Positions 49,384 through 58,535 of a stretch of 61,090 nucleotides of DNA are shown here, in pieces. The position numbers were made by a program, and so were the translations under genes. A model generated the notes under the pieces. It was not told the origin of the DNA. It was given only the letters and a program-made list of their open reading frames with translations, and did no database searches. Each line of letters opens with the position of its first letter. Position 1 is the first letter of the stretch. Source of the DNA: Elusimicrobiota bacterium (GTDB lineage: Bacteria; Elusimicrobiota; Elusimicrobia; UBA1565; UBA9628); NCBI GenBank assembly GCA_016209035.1, contig JACQWX010000075.1, positions 1 through 61,090 of the forward strand. Reading direction: 5' to 3'.

Positions 49384-49402
49384 GCTCCCTCCTGGCGCCT
49401 GA

Positions 49403-49413
49403 TATTATAGAAT
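49403..49413 (+). promoter_or_regulatory. -10-like region TATTATAGAAT before the PAP2-like gene
   Basis: TATTAT and TAGAAT overlap here. The ATG at 49432 follows after a short leader with GGGAG. The box TAGAATACC recurs at 57075 before hisS. No clear -35. Confidence 0.4.
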
Positions 49414-49431
49414 ACCCTTGGGAGTCCCGGC

Positions 49432-50223
49432 ATGACACCGACCGAAGAAGCCGTCCACGAGCGTCTCGAGATCCTGGAGCGCAGGTTCCTGGAGTCGGCG
49501 GAGGAGATCCGCACCCTGCGGTCCCGCCTCATGGTTGAGACCAAGGCCGAGCTTTCCGAGATCAAGGACCAATGGCACGGGGTCCACACCAAGTGGTGGG
49601 CCATCACGCTCTCCGGCGTGCTGGTCTTCTTCGTGCTCTCCTACGCCTTGTACACGCAGCTGGGGTGGGCTGCCGACCAGCGGCACCTGCCCACCGGCTC
49701 GGATTGGCTGCTCAAGCGCACGCCCGTGGTCAACACGCTCCCGATCCTCTCCTGGGGCTGGCTGGGCCTGCATCTGGTGCTCGGGGGCGCCGCCATCGCC
49801 TACTACCCGCGACGCATCCCGTTCCTCATGTTCCTGCTGGGCGTCTATGTCTTCATCCGCACTCTCTTCGTGTTCCTCTCGCCCATCGGCCCGCCCGCGG
49901 GCATGATGGACATGAGCAAGCTCGACTTCCTGTTCTCCCGCATCATGGGGACCTGGACCTTCAACAACGAGTTCGTGTTCTCGGGCCACACGGGCATCCC
50001 GTTCCTTTTCTACCTGTTCTTCGAGACCCCGCGGCTCAAGGCCGTCTGCCTCGCCGGCTCCATCGTGATGGGCGTTTCGGTCCTGCTCTCCCGCAACCAC
50101 TACACCGTGGACGTGCTCGGCGCCTACCTCGTGTCCTACTCCATCTTCAAGCTCTCCGAGCACCTCTACTACCGGTACATCCGGCCCGTGTTCATGACCC
50201 GGCCGACCTCCTTCAGGTTCTAG
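49432..50223 (+). CDS. PAP2/sphingomyelin-synthase-like membrane phosphatase
   Basis: A 263-residue protein. Residues 1-45 are a soluble coiled coil (LEILERRFLESAEEIRTLRS), unusual for the family. Then six TM segments. The catalytic His/Asp sets are NEFVFSGHTGIPFLFYLFF and LLSRNHYTVDVLGAYLVSYS, as in the PAP2_C/sphingomyelin synthase branch of PAP2 enzymes, which transfer or remove phospho-headgroups of lipids. It may handle lipid or polyprenyl phosphate. It is 2.3 kb from the end of the Tes-like operon, so a link to that pathway is possible but not shown. Confidence 0.72.
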   Translation: MTPTEEAVHERLEILERRFLESAEEIRTLRSRLMVETKAELSEIKDQWHGVHTKWWAITLSGVLVFFVLSYALYTQLGWAADQRHLPTGSDWLLKRTPVVNTLPILSWGWLGLHLVLGGAAIAYYPRRIPFLMFLLGVYVFIRTLFVFLSPIGPPAGMMDMSKLDFLFSRIMGTWTFNNEFVFSGHTGIPFLFYLFFETPRLKAVCLAGSIVMGVSVLLSRNHYTVDVLGAYLVSYSIFKLSEHLYYRYIRPVFMTRPTSFRF

Positions 50224-50321
50224 GCGGGTCCAATGGGCCCTTTTCGGGTAGGCCACAATTCCGTGGTCTCATAGGTCTCCCGCTCCTGGAGGAAGGCCTG
50301 AAAAACACGCATATTGTCAGT

Positions 50322-52934
50322 ATGATGAAATCCTTCCTTTTCCTCGCGGCCGCAATGGCGTTCACTTCCTCCCAAGAGGCCTGGTCAGCCAGCGCAGGGG
50401 CCGCGGGCGAAGCATGGACGCCTGAACGCCTCAACGCTTTCTTCGACGGGGCGCGCGCCGTCCCAGCCGTGCCCGTGACCGTTCCCGCGGAGGGAGTCCC
50501 GGCTGTGCCTCCCGGCTCCGACTCCTCGGGCCAGAAGGAGGGACAGGAGCAGAAGGAAGGCCAGGATCCGGGTGGACAGCAGGAGGGGGCGCCCCAGCCC
50601 AAGCCCGCGGGCGCGGTCCCTCCGGGGCAGGGGCTCAATCTAGCCGGACCCGACGAAGGGGCCAAGGCGTCGCCCGTCCAGCCCATGGGCAAGGCGCCGC
50701 CCTTGGAGGAGATCCCGGGCAGCGACTGGCGGACGATCGGACACATCGAGGACGCGGTCTCGGACCAGAACCCATCCTCCCGCGAGAAGCAGGACTTCTG
50801 GGACAAGCTGCGCAACGGCGCGTTCTGGCACGACATCGGCGACCAGCTCTGCCGGCAGGCCAAGATCCCCCTCAACTACAACCTCAAGCTCGGGGACTAC
50901 TTCAGCACCAAGCCCGGATTCGAGCGCTACCTGCGCACCGGCGTGGACGGCAGGATGGTGCTGGTGGACCGGGCCGAGCTCGGGATCAGCCTCGGGGGGG
51001 GCGTGCCGGTCCTTCAGTCCGGGACCCTCGGCGTCTCGGTGTCCGCGGGCGCGGAGATCAAAGGCATGTCCTGGGTGATGCGGCCCTTGAAGGGCGCCAA
51101 GGCCTGCCGCGAGCTCGACGAGCTCATCGACGTGCGGGACATCAAGATGGTCTATCCCCTGCGGGCTGACCGGTTCGCCGCGATGCAGGTGGGCGAGCTC
51201 TGGGCCATGCCGCTGACGCTGCGGGCCACCTTCGGCGCGGGAGCCGGCTATCCTGTGGCCGGCGTGACGCCGGTGACGGTGTCCTGGGGCTACTCCCGCG
51301 AGGGAGGGGTCAACGTGACCCTCAGAAGGCTCGACAAGGACACCCTGCGCGTGCGCGTCCGCATCGACCACGCCCGGGTCACCGGCCCGGCCATCGGCCT
51401 GGACTACTCCATCACGGGGGCCCACTTCTACAACGAGTACAAGGTCATCGGCGACGACCTGGCCCGGGACTCCATGGGCGATCTGGTCGGGAAGAACGTC
51501 TTCAAGCTGGTGGAGCGTCCCATCCGCAAGGAGCTCGAGAAGTACCTCGCGGTGCGGCTGCAATGGCTGACCCAGTTCATCAAGGAGGACCACGCGGTCG
51601 TCGAGTTCGTGCTCAACCCCAACGACAAGGGCCAGATGGACGGCCTCGAAGAGCTCCTGGCAGGCGGCAAGCTCGAGGTCATCGACAGCCTCTACAAGAG
51701 GCTCAAGACCGCGGGCATGGCGTGGCTCAACATCGACACGCTCAAGGACCAGATGCCCAAGCTGCGGGAAACCTATGACGCGGCCCTCAAGGAGCTCGGC
51801 GCGGGCGCGCGCAGCTTCTCCGGCACGGACCGGGCCGAGAGCGTCGTGAACCACTTCCGCCTCAAGTTCCCCATCCTCTTCGACTACAAGCGCAACACGG
51901 GCAAGCGCGACGACAAGATCACCATCCTCGACGACGCCGGAGGCGAGTACGGCATCTACAAGGGGCACCGCGAGTCCGAGCGCGGGTTCATCGGCATCCC
52001 CTTCCTGGGAACGGTGTACAACTACAACCAGCGCCGCAGCATCATGACCTACGTCCGTACGGGCAAGGACGGCAAGGCCGATGCTGCGGGCCTTGTCTTC
52101 GTCCAGCAGGCCGGCTACACCTCGCACAGCGAGGATTCCGCCCGCAGCCTGGCCGTGGAGGCGAACGACGTCATGAAGCTGGCCGGGACCCGGGGACAGG
52201 GCATCAACACCCGTGCCGCCCTGCCGCTGGACAAGGTCTTCCCCGTGACGCCGAGAAAGGAGGAGGAGTGGACCAGCGACGGCCCTCCGCCGACCAAGGA
52301 CATGGGGCCCCAGTACGACCGCGGCATGGGCGCCTTCACCCTGGTGCTCGGCCCCAGGGCGGTCGAGGACATCCTCAATGCCAAGCCCGAGGACGTCATC
52401 AGGTCCTACGTGGCCGCCACGGATTCCTGGGACAAGGACGCCATCCGCTGGGCAGTCAACAACGGCAAGATCAAGGCCGACGGCTCCGTGGACTACGAAT
52501 GGCGCAAGAGCCCCTACTATCGTTCCCCCAGCAGCTCCGACGACTCCCATAACGACCCGGAGCAAGAGGTCGGCCGCGCCCTGGCCGACGCCAAGAACCT
52601 GGTCAAGAAGCTCCAGGAGATTCGGGCCATGCGGCCCGACGGCTCGACCGACCCTGACGCCGCCAACAAGGCCGCCAAGGCCCTGCGCGACGTCGTGGTC
52701 GGGTCCTGGAGGTCGTTTCTGAGTTACGAAGAGGTCATGAGGGTGTTCGTCCAGCTGACCGACGCCAAGAACGTCACGGCCGAGTTCATCGTGTCCGCCA
52801 AGCCCAGCAGCAAGAAGAAGCCCGTGATCGAGGGCCGCTACCTGCTCAACCGGGGCATGGAGGACGACCAGTGGCTCAAGGCCCTGGCCGAGACCTCGAA
52901 CAAGTTCAACAAGCCGTCAGAGTACAGCGACTAG
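50322..52934 (+). CDS. Exported 870-residue protein of unknown family
   Basis: The signal peptide MMKSFLFLAAAMAFTSSQEA is followed by a Gln/Gly/Pro linker (about 60-125, for example QKEGQEQKEGQDPGGQQEG), then a globular domain of about 700 residues. Traits: YPVAGVTPVTVSWGYSREGG and VRVRIDHARVTGPAIGLDYS look like beta strands; IFDYKRNTGK, GFIGIPFLGTVYNYNQRRS; the C-terminal 200 residues are helical and charged. No catalytic motif is clear. The ATG at 50322 has no strong ribosome site; GGAGGAAGG lies about 27 bases upstream. Not similar by eye to neighbours. Confidence 0.6.
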   Translation: MMKSFLFLAAAMAFTSSQEAWSASAGAAGEAWTPERLNAFFDGARAVPAVPVTVPAEGVPAVPPGSDSSGQKEGQEQKEGQDPGGQQEGAPQPKPAGAVPPGQGLNLAGPDEGAKASPVQPMGKAPPLEEIPGSDWRTIGHIEDAVSDQNPSSREKQDFWDKLRNGAFWHDIGDQLCRQAKIPLNYNLKLGDYFSTKPGFERYLRTGVDGRMVLVDRAELGISLGGGVPVLQSGTLGVSVSAGAEIKGMSWVMRPLKGAKACRELDELIDVRDIKMVYPLRADRFAAMQVGELWAMPLTLRATFGAGAGYPVAGVTPVTVSWGYSREGGVNVTLRRLDKDTLRVRVRIDHARVTGPAIGLDYSITGAHFYNEYKVIGDDLARDSMGDLVGKNVFKLVERPIRKELEKYLAVRLQWLTQFIKEDHAVVEFVLNPNDKGQMDGLEELLAGGKLEVIDSLYKRLKTAGMAWLNIDTLKDQMPKLRETYDAALKELGAGARSFSGTDRAESVVNHFRLKFPILFDYKRNTGKRDDKITILDDAGGEYGIYKGHRESERGFIGIPFLGTVYNYNQRRSIMTYVRTGKDGKADAAGLVFVQQAGYTSHSEDSARSLAVEANDVMKLAGTRGQGINTRAALPLDKVFPVTPRKEEEWTSDGPPPTKDMGPQYDRGMGAFTLVLGPRAVEDILNAKPEDVIRSYVAATDSWDKDAIRWAVNNGKIKADGSVDYEWRKSPYYRSPSSSDDSHNDPEQEVGRALADAKNLVKKLQEIRAMRPDGSTDPDAANKAAKALRDVVVGSWRSFLSYEEVMRVFVQLTDAKNVTAEFIVSAKPSSKKKPVIEGRYLLNRGMEDDQWLKALAETSNKFNKPSEYSD

Positions 52935-52982
52935 GACGACGCCGGGCTGCGAACCCAGGCGATGAGCCGGCGCCGGTCCGAC

Positions 52983-53020
52983 TTATCCACCGACATATCT
53001 TAAGCGATGTCGGTGGATAA
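52983..53020. terminator. Inverted repeat, probable bidirectional terminator
   Basis: TTATCCACCGACAT (52983-52996) and ATGTCGGTGGATAA (53007-53020) are perfect 14-bp arms with a 10-base loop. It lies between the end of the plus-strand gene (52934) and the stop of the minus-strand ORF (53000). No T run follows, so a factor-aided or transcript-end hairpin is more likely than a classic intrinsic terminator. Each arm is one base from a DnaA box. Confidence 0.5.
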
Positions 53021-53388
53021 CTGTGGGGATGCGACGGACCGTCCGCGGTGGGTTCTGGACCAGATTGAATCACCGGGGTTCCAACGGGGATAGTCCAGCA
53101 TGCCTTCGGTTTCCTTTGCCCAGAGCTTTTCGATCTCCCGGCGCGTCAAGCCCTGCTGGTCCGAGAACGGATTGTTGGCGGCCGTTTCCGCAAGGCCGGC
53201 TTCGTCCGGGGCGAACTCCGCCAGGGGGATGACCCGCGCTCCCTCGTATCTTTCGACGCGTCCGACGCGATCCGGTCCTCGGCCCAACGGGAGCCCGCCA
53301 CGTCGAAGGCGACCGGACCGCCCTCCTCGGCCAAGGCGCACAATATACGAATTATTTTCTTAATATCCTCGACCCCAATCCGTAACAT
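53000..53388 (-). pseudogene. Frameshifted small ORF of unknown family
   Basis: A start at ATG 53388 gives MLRIGVEDIKKIIRILCALA, EEGGPVAFDVAG, a sensible N-terminus. The following frame becomes Arg/Ser-rich, while the next frame over gives RYEGARVIPLAEFAPDEAGL, then LTRREIEKLWAKETEGMLDY, and ends in the terminator hairpin at 53000. The two join near 53255. Either a frameshift mutation or a sequence error is implied. I do not recognise the protein; its size and charge would fit a small regulator or antitoxin. Confidence 0.45.
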
Positions 53389-53433
53389 CCCGCGTCTATA
53401 CTTCAATTCGCCTCGGGATGAGGCAGGGGATCC

Positions 53434-56400
53434 ATGGATAATAGGGATAAAGAGCAATTCGACGCCTCGACCATCAACGACCTCGACACCGCGAGGCTCG
53501 CCCTGCGCTGGGCGCTCGAGAAGGTCCGCGGCCTGTCCGAGGAGCTCGGGGCCTTGCGTGAGGAGAAGGAGAAGTCCTCCACCCAGGTCCGCCAGCTCTC
53601 GGACGAGGCGGCCCAGAAGGACCACGCCATCGAGCGCTGGAAGTCTACCATCCAGCTCTGGGAGTCCACCCTGCGCGAGACCAAGAAGCGCGACGACGAG
53701 CTCAAGGCGGAGCTGCGCAAGGAGATCGTGCGCGAGGACGACGCCCGGGCCAAGGAGGAGCGGCGGCAGCTGGATCTGCGGGTCGACGCCCTGGGCCGCG
53801 AGCTGGCCGAGAAGGAAGCGGCTCTCGGCGCCATGAGGCACGAGACCATCGAGGCGGTCAAGGCGGCGCGGCTGGCCGCGGAGAAGGAGATGCGGGAGGC
53901 CCTGGCCCACCAGGAGCGCGCCCTGGAGGACACCAAGCAGTCCCTGCTCGAGCGGCTCAAGATCCAGGCGGACGTCGTGCGCTCCAAGGAGAAGGACCTC
54001 GAGAGCCAGCAGCGCCTCCTCGACGACGAGATCAAGGCCAAGGAGATGGAGTTCCGCCGCAAGTACGAGAAGACGGAGGACGATCTCCTGCGGCACAACC
54101 GGGACATCCTCTCCCGCGAGGAGCGTGAGCTCGCCGAGCGCTTTGAGATGAAGCTGGCCCAGGCCGAGGAGCGGTTCAGGTCCCAAGAGGCGGCGCTTAC
54201 CGCCGCGGCCCAGGTCAAGGAGCGGGAGCTCGACGAGCGCCGCAAGAAGCTCGAGGAGGAGCACGCAGAGCGCCTCGCCGCGCTCGACCGGGCCTACCAG
54301 CACAAGAACGAGGCCGATTGGGGCAGGCTCCAGGAGAGGCTCGATGCCGAACGCAAGTTCCTGGAAAACCATTTCCGGGAGAAGGAGGCGAAGCTCGAGG
54401 CTGATGTCCTGGAGCGCCACCGCGAGATCATGACGCACTACGAGCGGCGCGAGTCCGAGATCATCGCCAAGTACCAGGCCCTGGAGGACGAGCTCATCGC
54501 CAAGGAGGGTGAGCTCGGCCGCCTCAACCAGAGGAAGCTCGATGATAGTCTCGCCAAGAGCCGCGCCGAGCTCTCCGCCCAGCGCGACGCCCTGGAGAAG
54601 GAATACCTCCACAAGGAGCGCGCCCTCGCGGGCAGGGTGCGGGAGCGCGAGGCCGAGCTCGAGAAGGCGCTGGAAGAGGCCTTCCGGAAGGAGGCCGACA
54701 GCCACGACCAGTACCGGCTCAAGGAGGAGGAGCTCGCCAAGAGGTTCCGGGACATGGAGGGGGCCCAAGCCGCCAAGGAGGATGCGGAGCGGGAGAGGGT
54801 CCAGGAGCGGTTCGCGGCGCTCATGGCTGATGGCCGGCAGAAGCTGGAGAAGGAGCGCGCCGACCTCGAGGCCCGCTACCAGGCGAGGCTCAACGACCTC
54901 GAGCAGCAGCACAAGGCCATGACCGAGGACCTCCAGCGGAGCCACGCGGCCAAGGAGAAGGCGCTCGAGGAGAGGGCCCGCGGCATCGAGGAGAAGCTGC
55001 TCAAGGAGTGGGAGGAGCGGGAGAAGAGCCTCGTGGCGGAGCAGCAGGCGGCTCTCGACGGGGCGAAGGAGTCGCACCGTTGCGAGTTCGCCCGCGAGCG
55101 CAAGACTTTGGAGGATCTCTACAGGAAGAAGGAGGACGACCTGACGGCGTCCCTGCTCCAGCGGGAGGCCGCGCTCCGGCGGGACCTGGTGCTCGAACAG
55201 GAGCGGTGGCTGAAGTCCCATGAGGAGGCGGAGGCCGCCCTGCGGCGCGATCTTACGGACAGGGCCCTGGCCGAGTCGGCTGCGCTGCGCGCCGACTACG
55301 ACCGGAAGCTCTCCCAGCTCGACGACGATTTCCGGAAGAGGGCGGCCCAAGCCGCCTCCGAGCTCGAGACCTCGTATCAGGCGAAGGAGAAGGCCCTGGA
55401 TGAGCGCTTGAGGGTCAAGGCGCTCGAATGGGAGAACGAGCGCGAGAAGGCCGAGCGCGACTGGAACGAGTCCAGGGAGGCCGAGCTCAAGCTCCAGCGG
55501 GCCCAGCTCCAGTCCGAACGGGCGGAGCTCCAGGCCAAGTACAAGGACCTCGAATCCGGGATCGAGGCCGCCTACCTGGAGAAGGAGAAGGCCCTGCGCA
55601 ACGAACACTTCCTGAAGGAAGCCCAGCTCAAGGGCGAGGTCTCGGCCAAGGAGGAGGCGTCCCGCAAGGCCTTCGAGGCTCAGCTCGTCCGGGAGAAGAA
55701 CCTCCTGGAGCAGCGCTTCGCCGCCACGGAGGCCAGCTTCCGCGACAAGTTCAGCCAAGACCAGTCGGCGCTCCAGAACTCATGGGCGGCCAGGGAGAAG
55801 GAATGGGTCGGACAGCGCGCGGCGATCCTCAGCGCGGACCGGGAGAGGCTCGCGGCCGCCTTCCGCGAGAAGGAGGCCCTGCTCGACGCGGCCCGTCAGG
55901 AGCTCGAGGAGAAATGCGCCGGTCGCATCAAGGAGATGGAGGCCGAGTTCAACCGCAAGGCCGCGGCGCTCGAGGAGTCCTGGCAGGCCCGGCATCAGGA
56001 GGTCGAGTCGCTGAGGCTCCAGCTCATGGTCGAGGCCCGCGACCGCGAGGCCCAGCTCCAGGAGAAGCTGAGGCAGAAGGAGGCCGAACTCAACAAGGCA
56101 GTGGACGAGCGGATGGCCGAGCTCTCCGGCCTCGAGGCCAAGGCCCAGGCCGCCTGGGTCAAGAAGGAGGCCCAGCTGCAGGAGGCCCTCTCGGCCCGCG
56201 AGGCCCAGTGGATGAGGGCCCAGCGCGAGTCCTTCACGCGGGAGCGCTCGGAGTGGGAGAGCCAGCGCGCTGGCGAGCTGGAGTCCCGGCGACGCGAGCT
56301 GGAAGCCTCGTTCGAGGGGCGGCAGAAGCTGCTCGATGAGACGACGCGCGCCCGCCAGAAAGAATCCGAGGCCGCGATCGCGGGCAAGGAGAGCGGGCTC

Positions 56401-57057
56401 ATCGCCAACTACGACGACCAGCTGCGCAGGGCCCGCGCCGAGTTCGACGCTTCCTTCAGGGCCAGGGAGGAGGCCTTGGAGCTCAAGCACATCGAGCTCG
56501 AGAAGAAGCTGACGGCGGATTGGGTCGCCAAGGAGACGGCCTGGGGTGTGCAGAAGAAGGACCTCGTCGAACGCGAAGTGGCGGCCTTGCGCGCGCAGTT
56601 CGCCGAGTCCCAGAGAGAGCTCGAAGCCAAGACGGCCGAGGCCGAGAAAGGGCTCTGCGACCGCAAGGCCCAGTTGGAGGAGGAGTTCGAGCGCAGGATC
56701 CGGGAGGCCGCCGCCTCCGCCGCTTCGGAGCGCGACAGCCTGCGCAGCCAGCACGAGAAGCGCGCCAAGGAGCTCGAGGAGTCCTTCCGTGAGAAGTTCG
56801 CCCAGGTCGAGGCCGAGAAGTCGAGGACCGGCAACTACCTGATGCAGAAGGAGGAGGAGCTGCTCGAGCGCTACCAGAAGCTCGAGCGCGACCTCAGGGC
56901 CGAGCTCAATGGGACCAAGATCGATCTCTCCCAGTCGTACGAGGACAAGGTCCACAAGCTCAACGAGGAACGCACCTCCCTGCAGAAGGACTTCGAAAGG
57001 CGCCTGCGCGACCTCGAGCGCCGCGAGCGCGACAAGGACGGCGGCAAAGGGGTCTAG
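53434..57057 (+). CDS. Giant coiled-coil protein
   Basis: A 1207-residue protein that is almost all charged heptad-rich helix: Glu, Lys, Arg, Ala, Leu repeats such as KEEASRKAFEAQLVREKNLL, with no proline-rich break. The first 40 residues differ (FDASTINDLDTARLALRWAL, EKVRGLSEELG) and may be a short folded head. No ATPase or SMC head, no TM and no signal peptide, so a cytoplasmic filament or scaffold is most likely (inference). ATG 53434 has AGGGGA upstream. It ends 32 bases before hisS. Long antisense frames over it are artefacts of GC-rich repeats. Confidence 0.82.
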   Translation: MDNRDKEQFDASTINDLDTARLALRWALEKVRGLSEELGALREEKEKSSTQVRQLSDEAAQKDHAIERWKSTIQLWESTLRETKKRDDELKAELRKEIVREDDARAKEERRQLDLRVDALGRELAEKEAALGAMRHETIEAVKAARLAAEKEMREALAHQERALEDTKQSLLERLKIQADVVRSKEKDLESQQRLLDDEIKAKEMEFRRKYEKTEDDLLRHNRDILSREERELAERFEMKLAQAEERFRSQEAALTAAAQVKERELDERRKKLEEEHAERLAALDRAYQHKNEADWGRLQERLDAERKFLENHFREKEAKLEADVLERHREIMTHYERRESEIIAKYQALEDELIAKEGELGRLNQRKLDDSLAKSRAELSAQRDALEKEYLHKERALAGRVREREAELEKALEEAFRKEADSHDQYRLKEEELAKRFRDMEGAQAAKEDAERERVQERFAALMADGRQKLEKERADLEARYQARLNDLEQQHKAMTEDLQRSHAAKEKALEERARGIEEKLLKEWEEREKSLVAEQQAALDGAKESHRCEFARERKTLEDLYRKKEDDLTASLLQREAALRRDLVLEQERWLKSHEEAEAALRRDLTDRALAESAALRADYDRKLSQLDDDFRKRAAQAASELETSYQAKEKALDERLRVKALEWENEREKAERDWNESREAELKLQRAQLQSERAELQAKYKDLESGIEAAYLEKEKALRNEHFLKEAQLKGEVSAKEEASRKAFEAQLVREKNLLEQRFAATEASFRDKFSQDQSALQNSWAAREKEWVGQRAAILSADRERLAAAFREKEALLDAARQELEEKCAGRIKEMEAEFNRKAAALEESWQARHQEVESLRLQLMVEARDREAQLQEKLRQKEAELNKAVDERMAELSGLEAKAQAAWVKKEAQLQEALSAREAQWMRAQRESFTRERSEWESQRAGELESRRRELEASFEGRQKLLDETTRARQKESEAAIAGKESGLIANYDDQLRRARAEFDASFRAREEALELKHIELEKKLTADWVAKETAWGVQKKDLVEREVAALRAQFAESQRELEAKTAEAEKGLCDRKAQLEEEFERRIREAAASAASERDSLRSQHEKRAKELEESFREKFAQVEAEKSRTGNYLMQKEEELLERYQKLERDLRAELNGTKIDLSQSYEDKVHKLNEERTSLQKDFERRLRDLERRERDKDGGKGV

Positions 57058-57074
57058 GCAGGCGGGCCATGTTG

Positions 57075-57080
57075 TAGAAT
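57075..57080 (+). promoter_or_regulatory. -10-like box TAGAAT next to the hisS start
   Basis: TTGTAGAATACC ends 9 bases before the ATG at 57090, so transcription would begin about 3 bases before the start codon. No Shine-Dalgarno is visible between them. The hisS mRNA may be leaderless. Confidence 0.4.
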
Positions 57081-57089
57081 ACCTCCCCT

Positions 57090-58397
57090 ATGAGCATGTC
57101 CACGACGCCGCCGTCAGGCTTCCGGGATTTCCTGCCCCAGACCCAGGCGGCCCGGGCCAAGGCCATCGAGGCCGTCTCCCGCGTCTACCGGTCCTTCGGG
57201 TTCAGCGAGATCGGGACCACTTGCGTGGAGGAACTCGGGGTCCTGCTGGGCAAGGCCGGGGCCGAGAACGAGAAGCTCATCTTCAAGATCCTCAAGCGCG
57301 GGGAGAAGCTGGAGCTCTCCCAGGGCACCGACGAGCTCGCGGACCTGGGCCTGCGCTTCGAGCTGACGCTGTCCTTGGCGCGCTACTATGTGCGCCACCA
57401 GAGCGTCCTGCCGCACCCCTTCAAGGTCTTCAACATGGGGCCGGTCTGGAGGGCGGAGAGGGCTCAGAAGGGCCGCTACCGCGAGTTCTGGCAGTGCGAC
57501 GTGGACATGATCGGCTCGGACCATTGGGGCTGCGAGATCGAAGTCATCCAGGCCATGGTGTCGGCCTACCAGGAGCTCGGGCTGGGGTGCCCGACGGTCC
57601 TCGTCAACGACCGGACGCTCATCGCGGCCGTCTTCGACGCCGCGGCCGTCCCGGCCGAGAAGCGCGTCGAGGCCATGATCCTGCTCGACAAGCTGGACAA
57701 GCTGCCCGAGGACCGGGTCCTGGCGGACATGACGGCGCTCGTGGGCCCCGAGGCGGCCAAGTCCATCCGGGAGCGCATCGTCTCCGCCGAAGGGGACCCC
57801 GAGCGGCTCAAATCCATCGCGCCGCAGGCGCTCGCCAAGCTCGACCGCATCCTCAAGGCCCTGGCCGGCGTCTTCGGCGAGCGCGACAAGTTCAAGCTGG
57901 CGCCGAGCCTGATGCGGGGGCTCGACTACTACACCGGTCCCGTCTTCGAGTTCAAATTCCCCGGCCTGGCCGGCTCGGTGGGAGGCGGAGGCCGCTACGA
58001 CGGCTTGATCGGCAAGTTCTCCGGACGCTCGGTCCCCGCCTGCGGCGGCTCCATCGGGCTCGAGCGGCTGATGCTTCTGCTCGAAAGCAAGCAGGCGGCT
58101 TCCGCCGGAGGGCCCCAGGTCTGCGTGACCGTGTTCGCCGAGGAGCTCCGGGAGCGCTCGCTCAAGTGCGCGACCGTCCTGCGCAAGGCGGGCTTCTCGG
58201 TCGACGTCTACCCGGGCGCCCGGCCCCTGCGCGACCAGTTCAAGTACGCGGACGCCCGCGGCGCCGCCTTCGCCGTGGTGCTCGGCCCCGACGAGGCCGC
58301 TTCCGGAAAGGTGAAGGTCAAGGACCTCAAGAGCGGCCAGGAGTGGCTGGAGGACGAAGGCTCCGCGGCTCGGGCCCTCCGGTCGCGGCTCGCTTGA
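57090..58397 (+). CDS. hisS: Histidine-tRNA ligase
   Basis: HisRS charges tRNA-His. Class II motifs are clear: FRDFLPQTQAARAKAIEAVS at the N-terminus; motif 2 VWRAERAQKGRYREFWQCDV; the HisA motif RGLDYYTGPVFEFKFPGLAG; motif 3 PACGGSIGLERLMLLLE. The C-terminal 90 residues are the anticodon-binding domain (CVTVFAEELRERSLKCATVL). At 435 residues the length is normal. The listed ATG 57090 opens MSMSTTPPSGF; ATG 57096 is also possible. Confidence 0.95.
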   Translation: MSMSTTPPSGFRDFLPQTQAARAKAIEAVSRVYRSFGFSEIGTTCVEELGVLLGKAGAENEKLIFKILKRGEKLELSQGTDELADLGLRFELTLSLARYYVRHQSVLPHPFKVFNMGPVWRAERAQKGRYREFWQCDVDMIGSDHWGCEIEVIQAMVSAYQELGLGCPTVLVNDRTLIAAVFDAAAVPAEKRVEAMILLDKLDKLPEDRVLADMTALVGPEAAKSIRERIVSAEGDPERLKSIAPQALAKLDRILKALAGVFGERDKFKLAPSLMRGLDYYTGPVFEFKFPGLAGSVGGGGRYDGLIGKFSGRSVPACGGSIGLERLMLLLESKQAASAGGPQVCVTVFAEELRERSLKCATVLRKAGFSVDVYPGARPLRDQFKYADARGAAFAVVLGPDEAASGKVKVKDLKSGQEWLEDEGSAARALRSRLA

Positions 58398-58431
58398 TCC
58401 GCGGCTCCCTGGGGAGCATCCCATCCGGCAT

Positions 58432-58460
58432 TTGACTGGCCCGGCGACGAGTGCTAGACT
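58432..58460 (+). promoter_or_regulatory. Strong sigma-70-type promoter
   Basis: TTGACT (58432-58437), a 17-base spacer and TAGACT (58455-58460). Predicted start near 58467, just before a 46-bp palindrome in the leader of the 61-residue protein gene. Confidence 0.75.
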
Positions 58461-58472
58461 CAATCCGACTCT

Positions 58473-58518
58473 AGGAGTGCGAGCCATTCGTGGCATGCCA
58501 CGAATGGCTCACACTCCT
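58473..58518 (+). promoter_or_regulatory. 46-bp palindrome in a 5' leader
   Basis: Two 23-base arms (AGGAGTGCGAGCCATTCGTG... and its mirror) pair with one mismatch and no loop beyond the central bases. It lies entirely between the predicted transcription start (about 58467) and the ribosome site AAGGAGG (58523). As RNA it would be a very stable hairpin; as DNA it could be an operator. Confidence 0.7.
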
Positions 58519-58535
58519 GGGCAAGGAGGCGTCAC

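Noticed and set aside
53146-55758. 870-codon minus-strand frame, almost all Leu/Gly/Arg/Glu
   Set aside because: Antisense image of the coiled-coil gene; GAG/CTC repeats give long open frames on both strands. Only its first 45 codons beyond the plus-strand gene were considered (frameshifted ORF).
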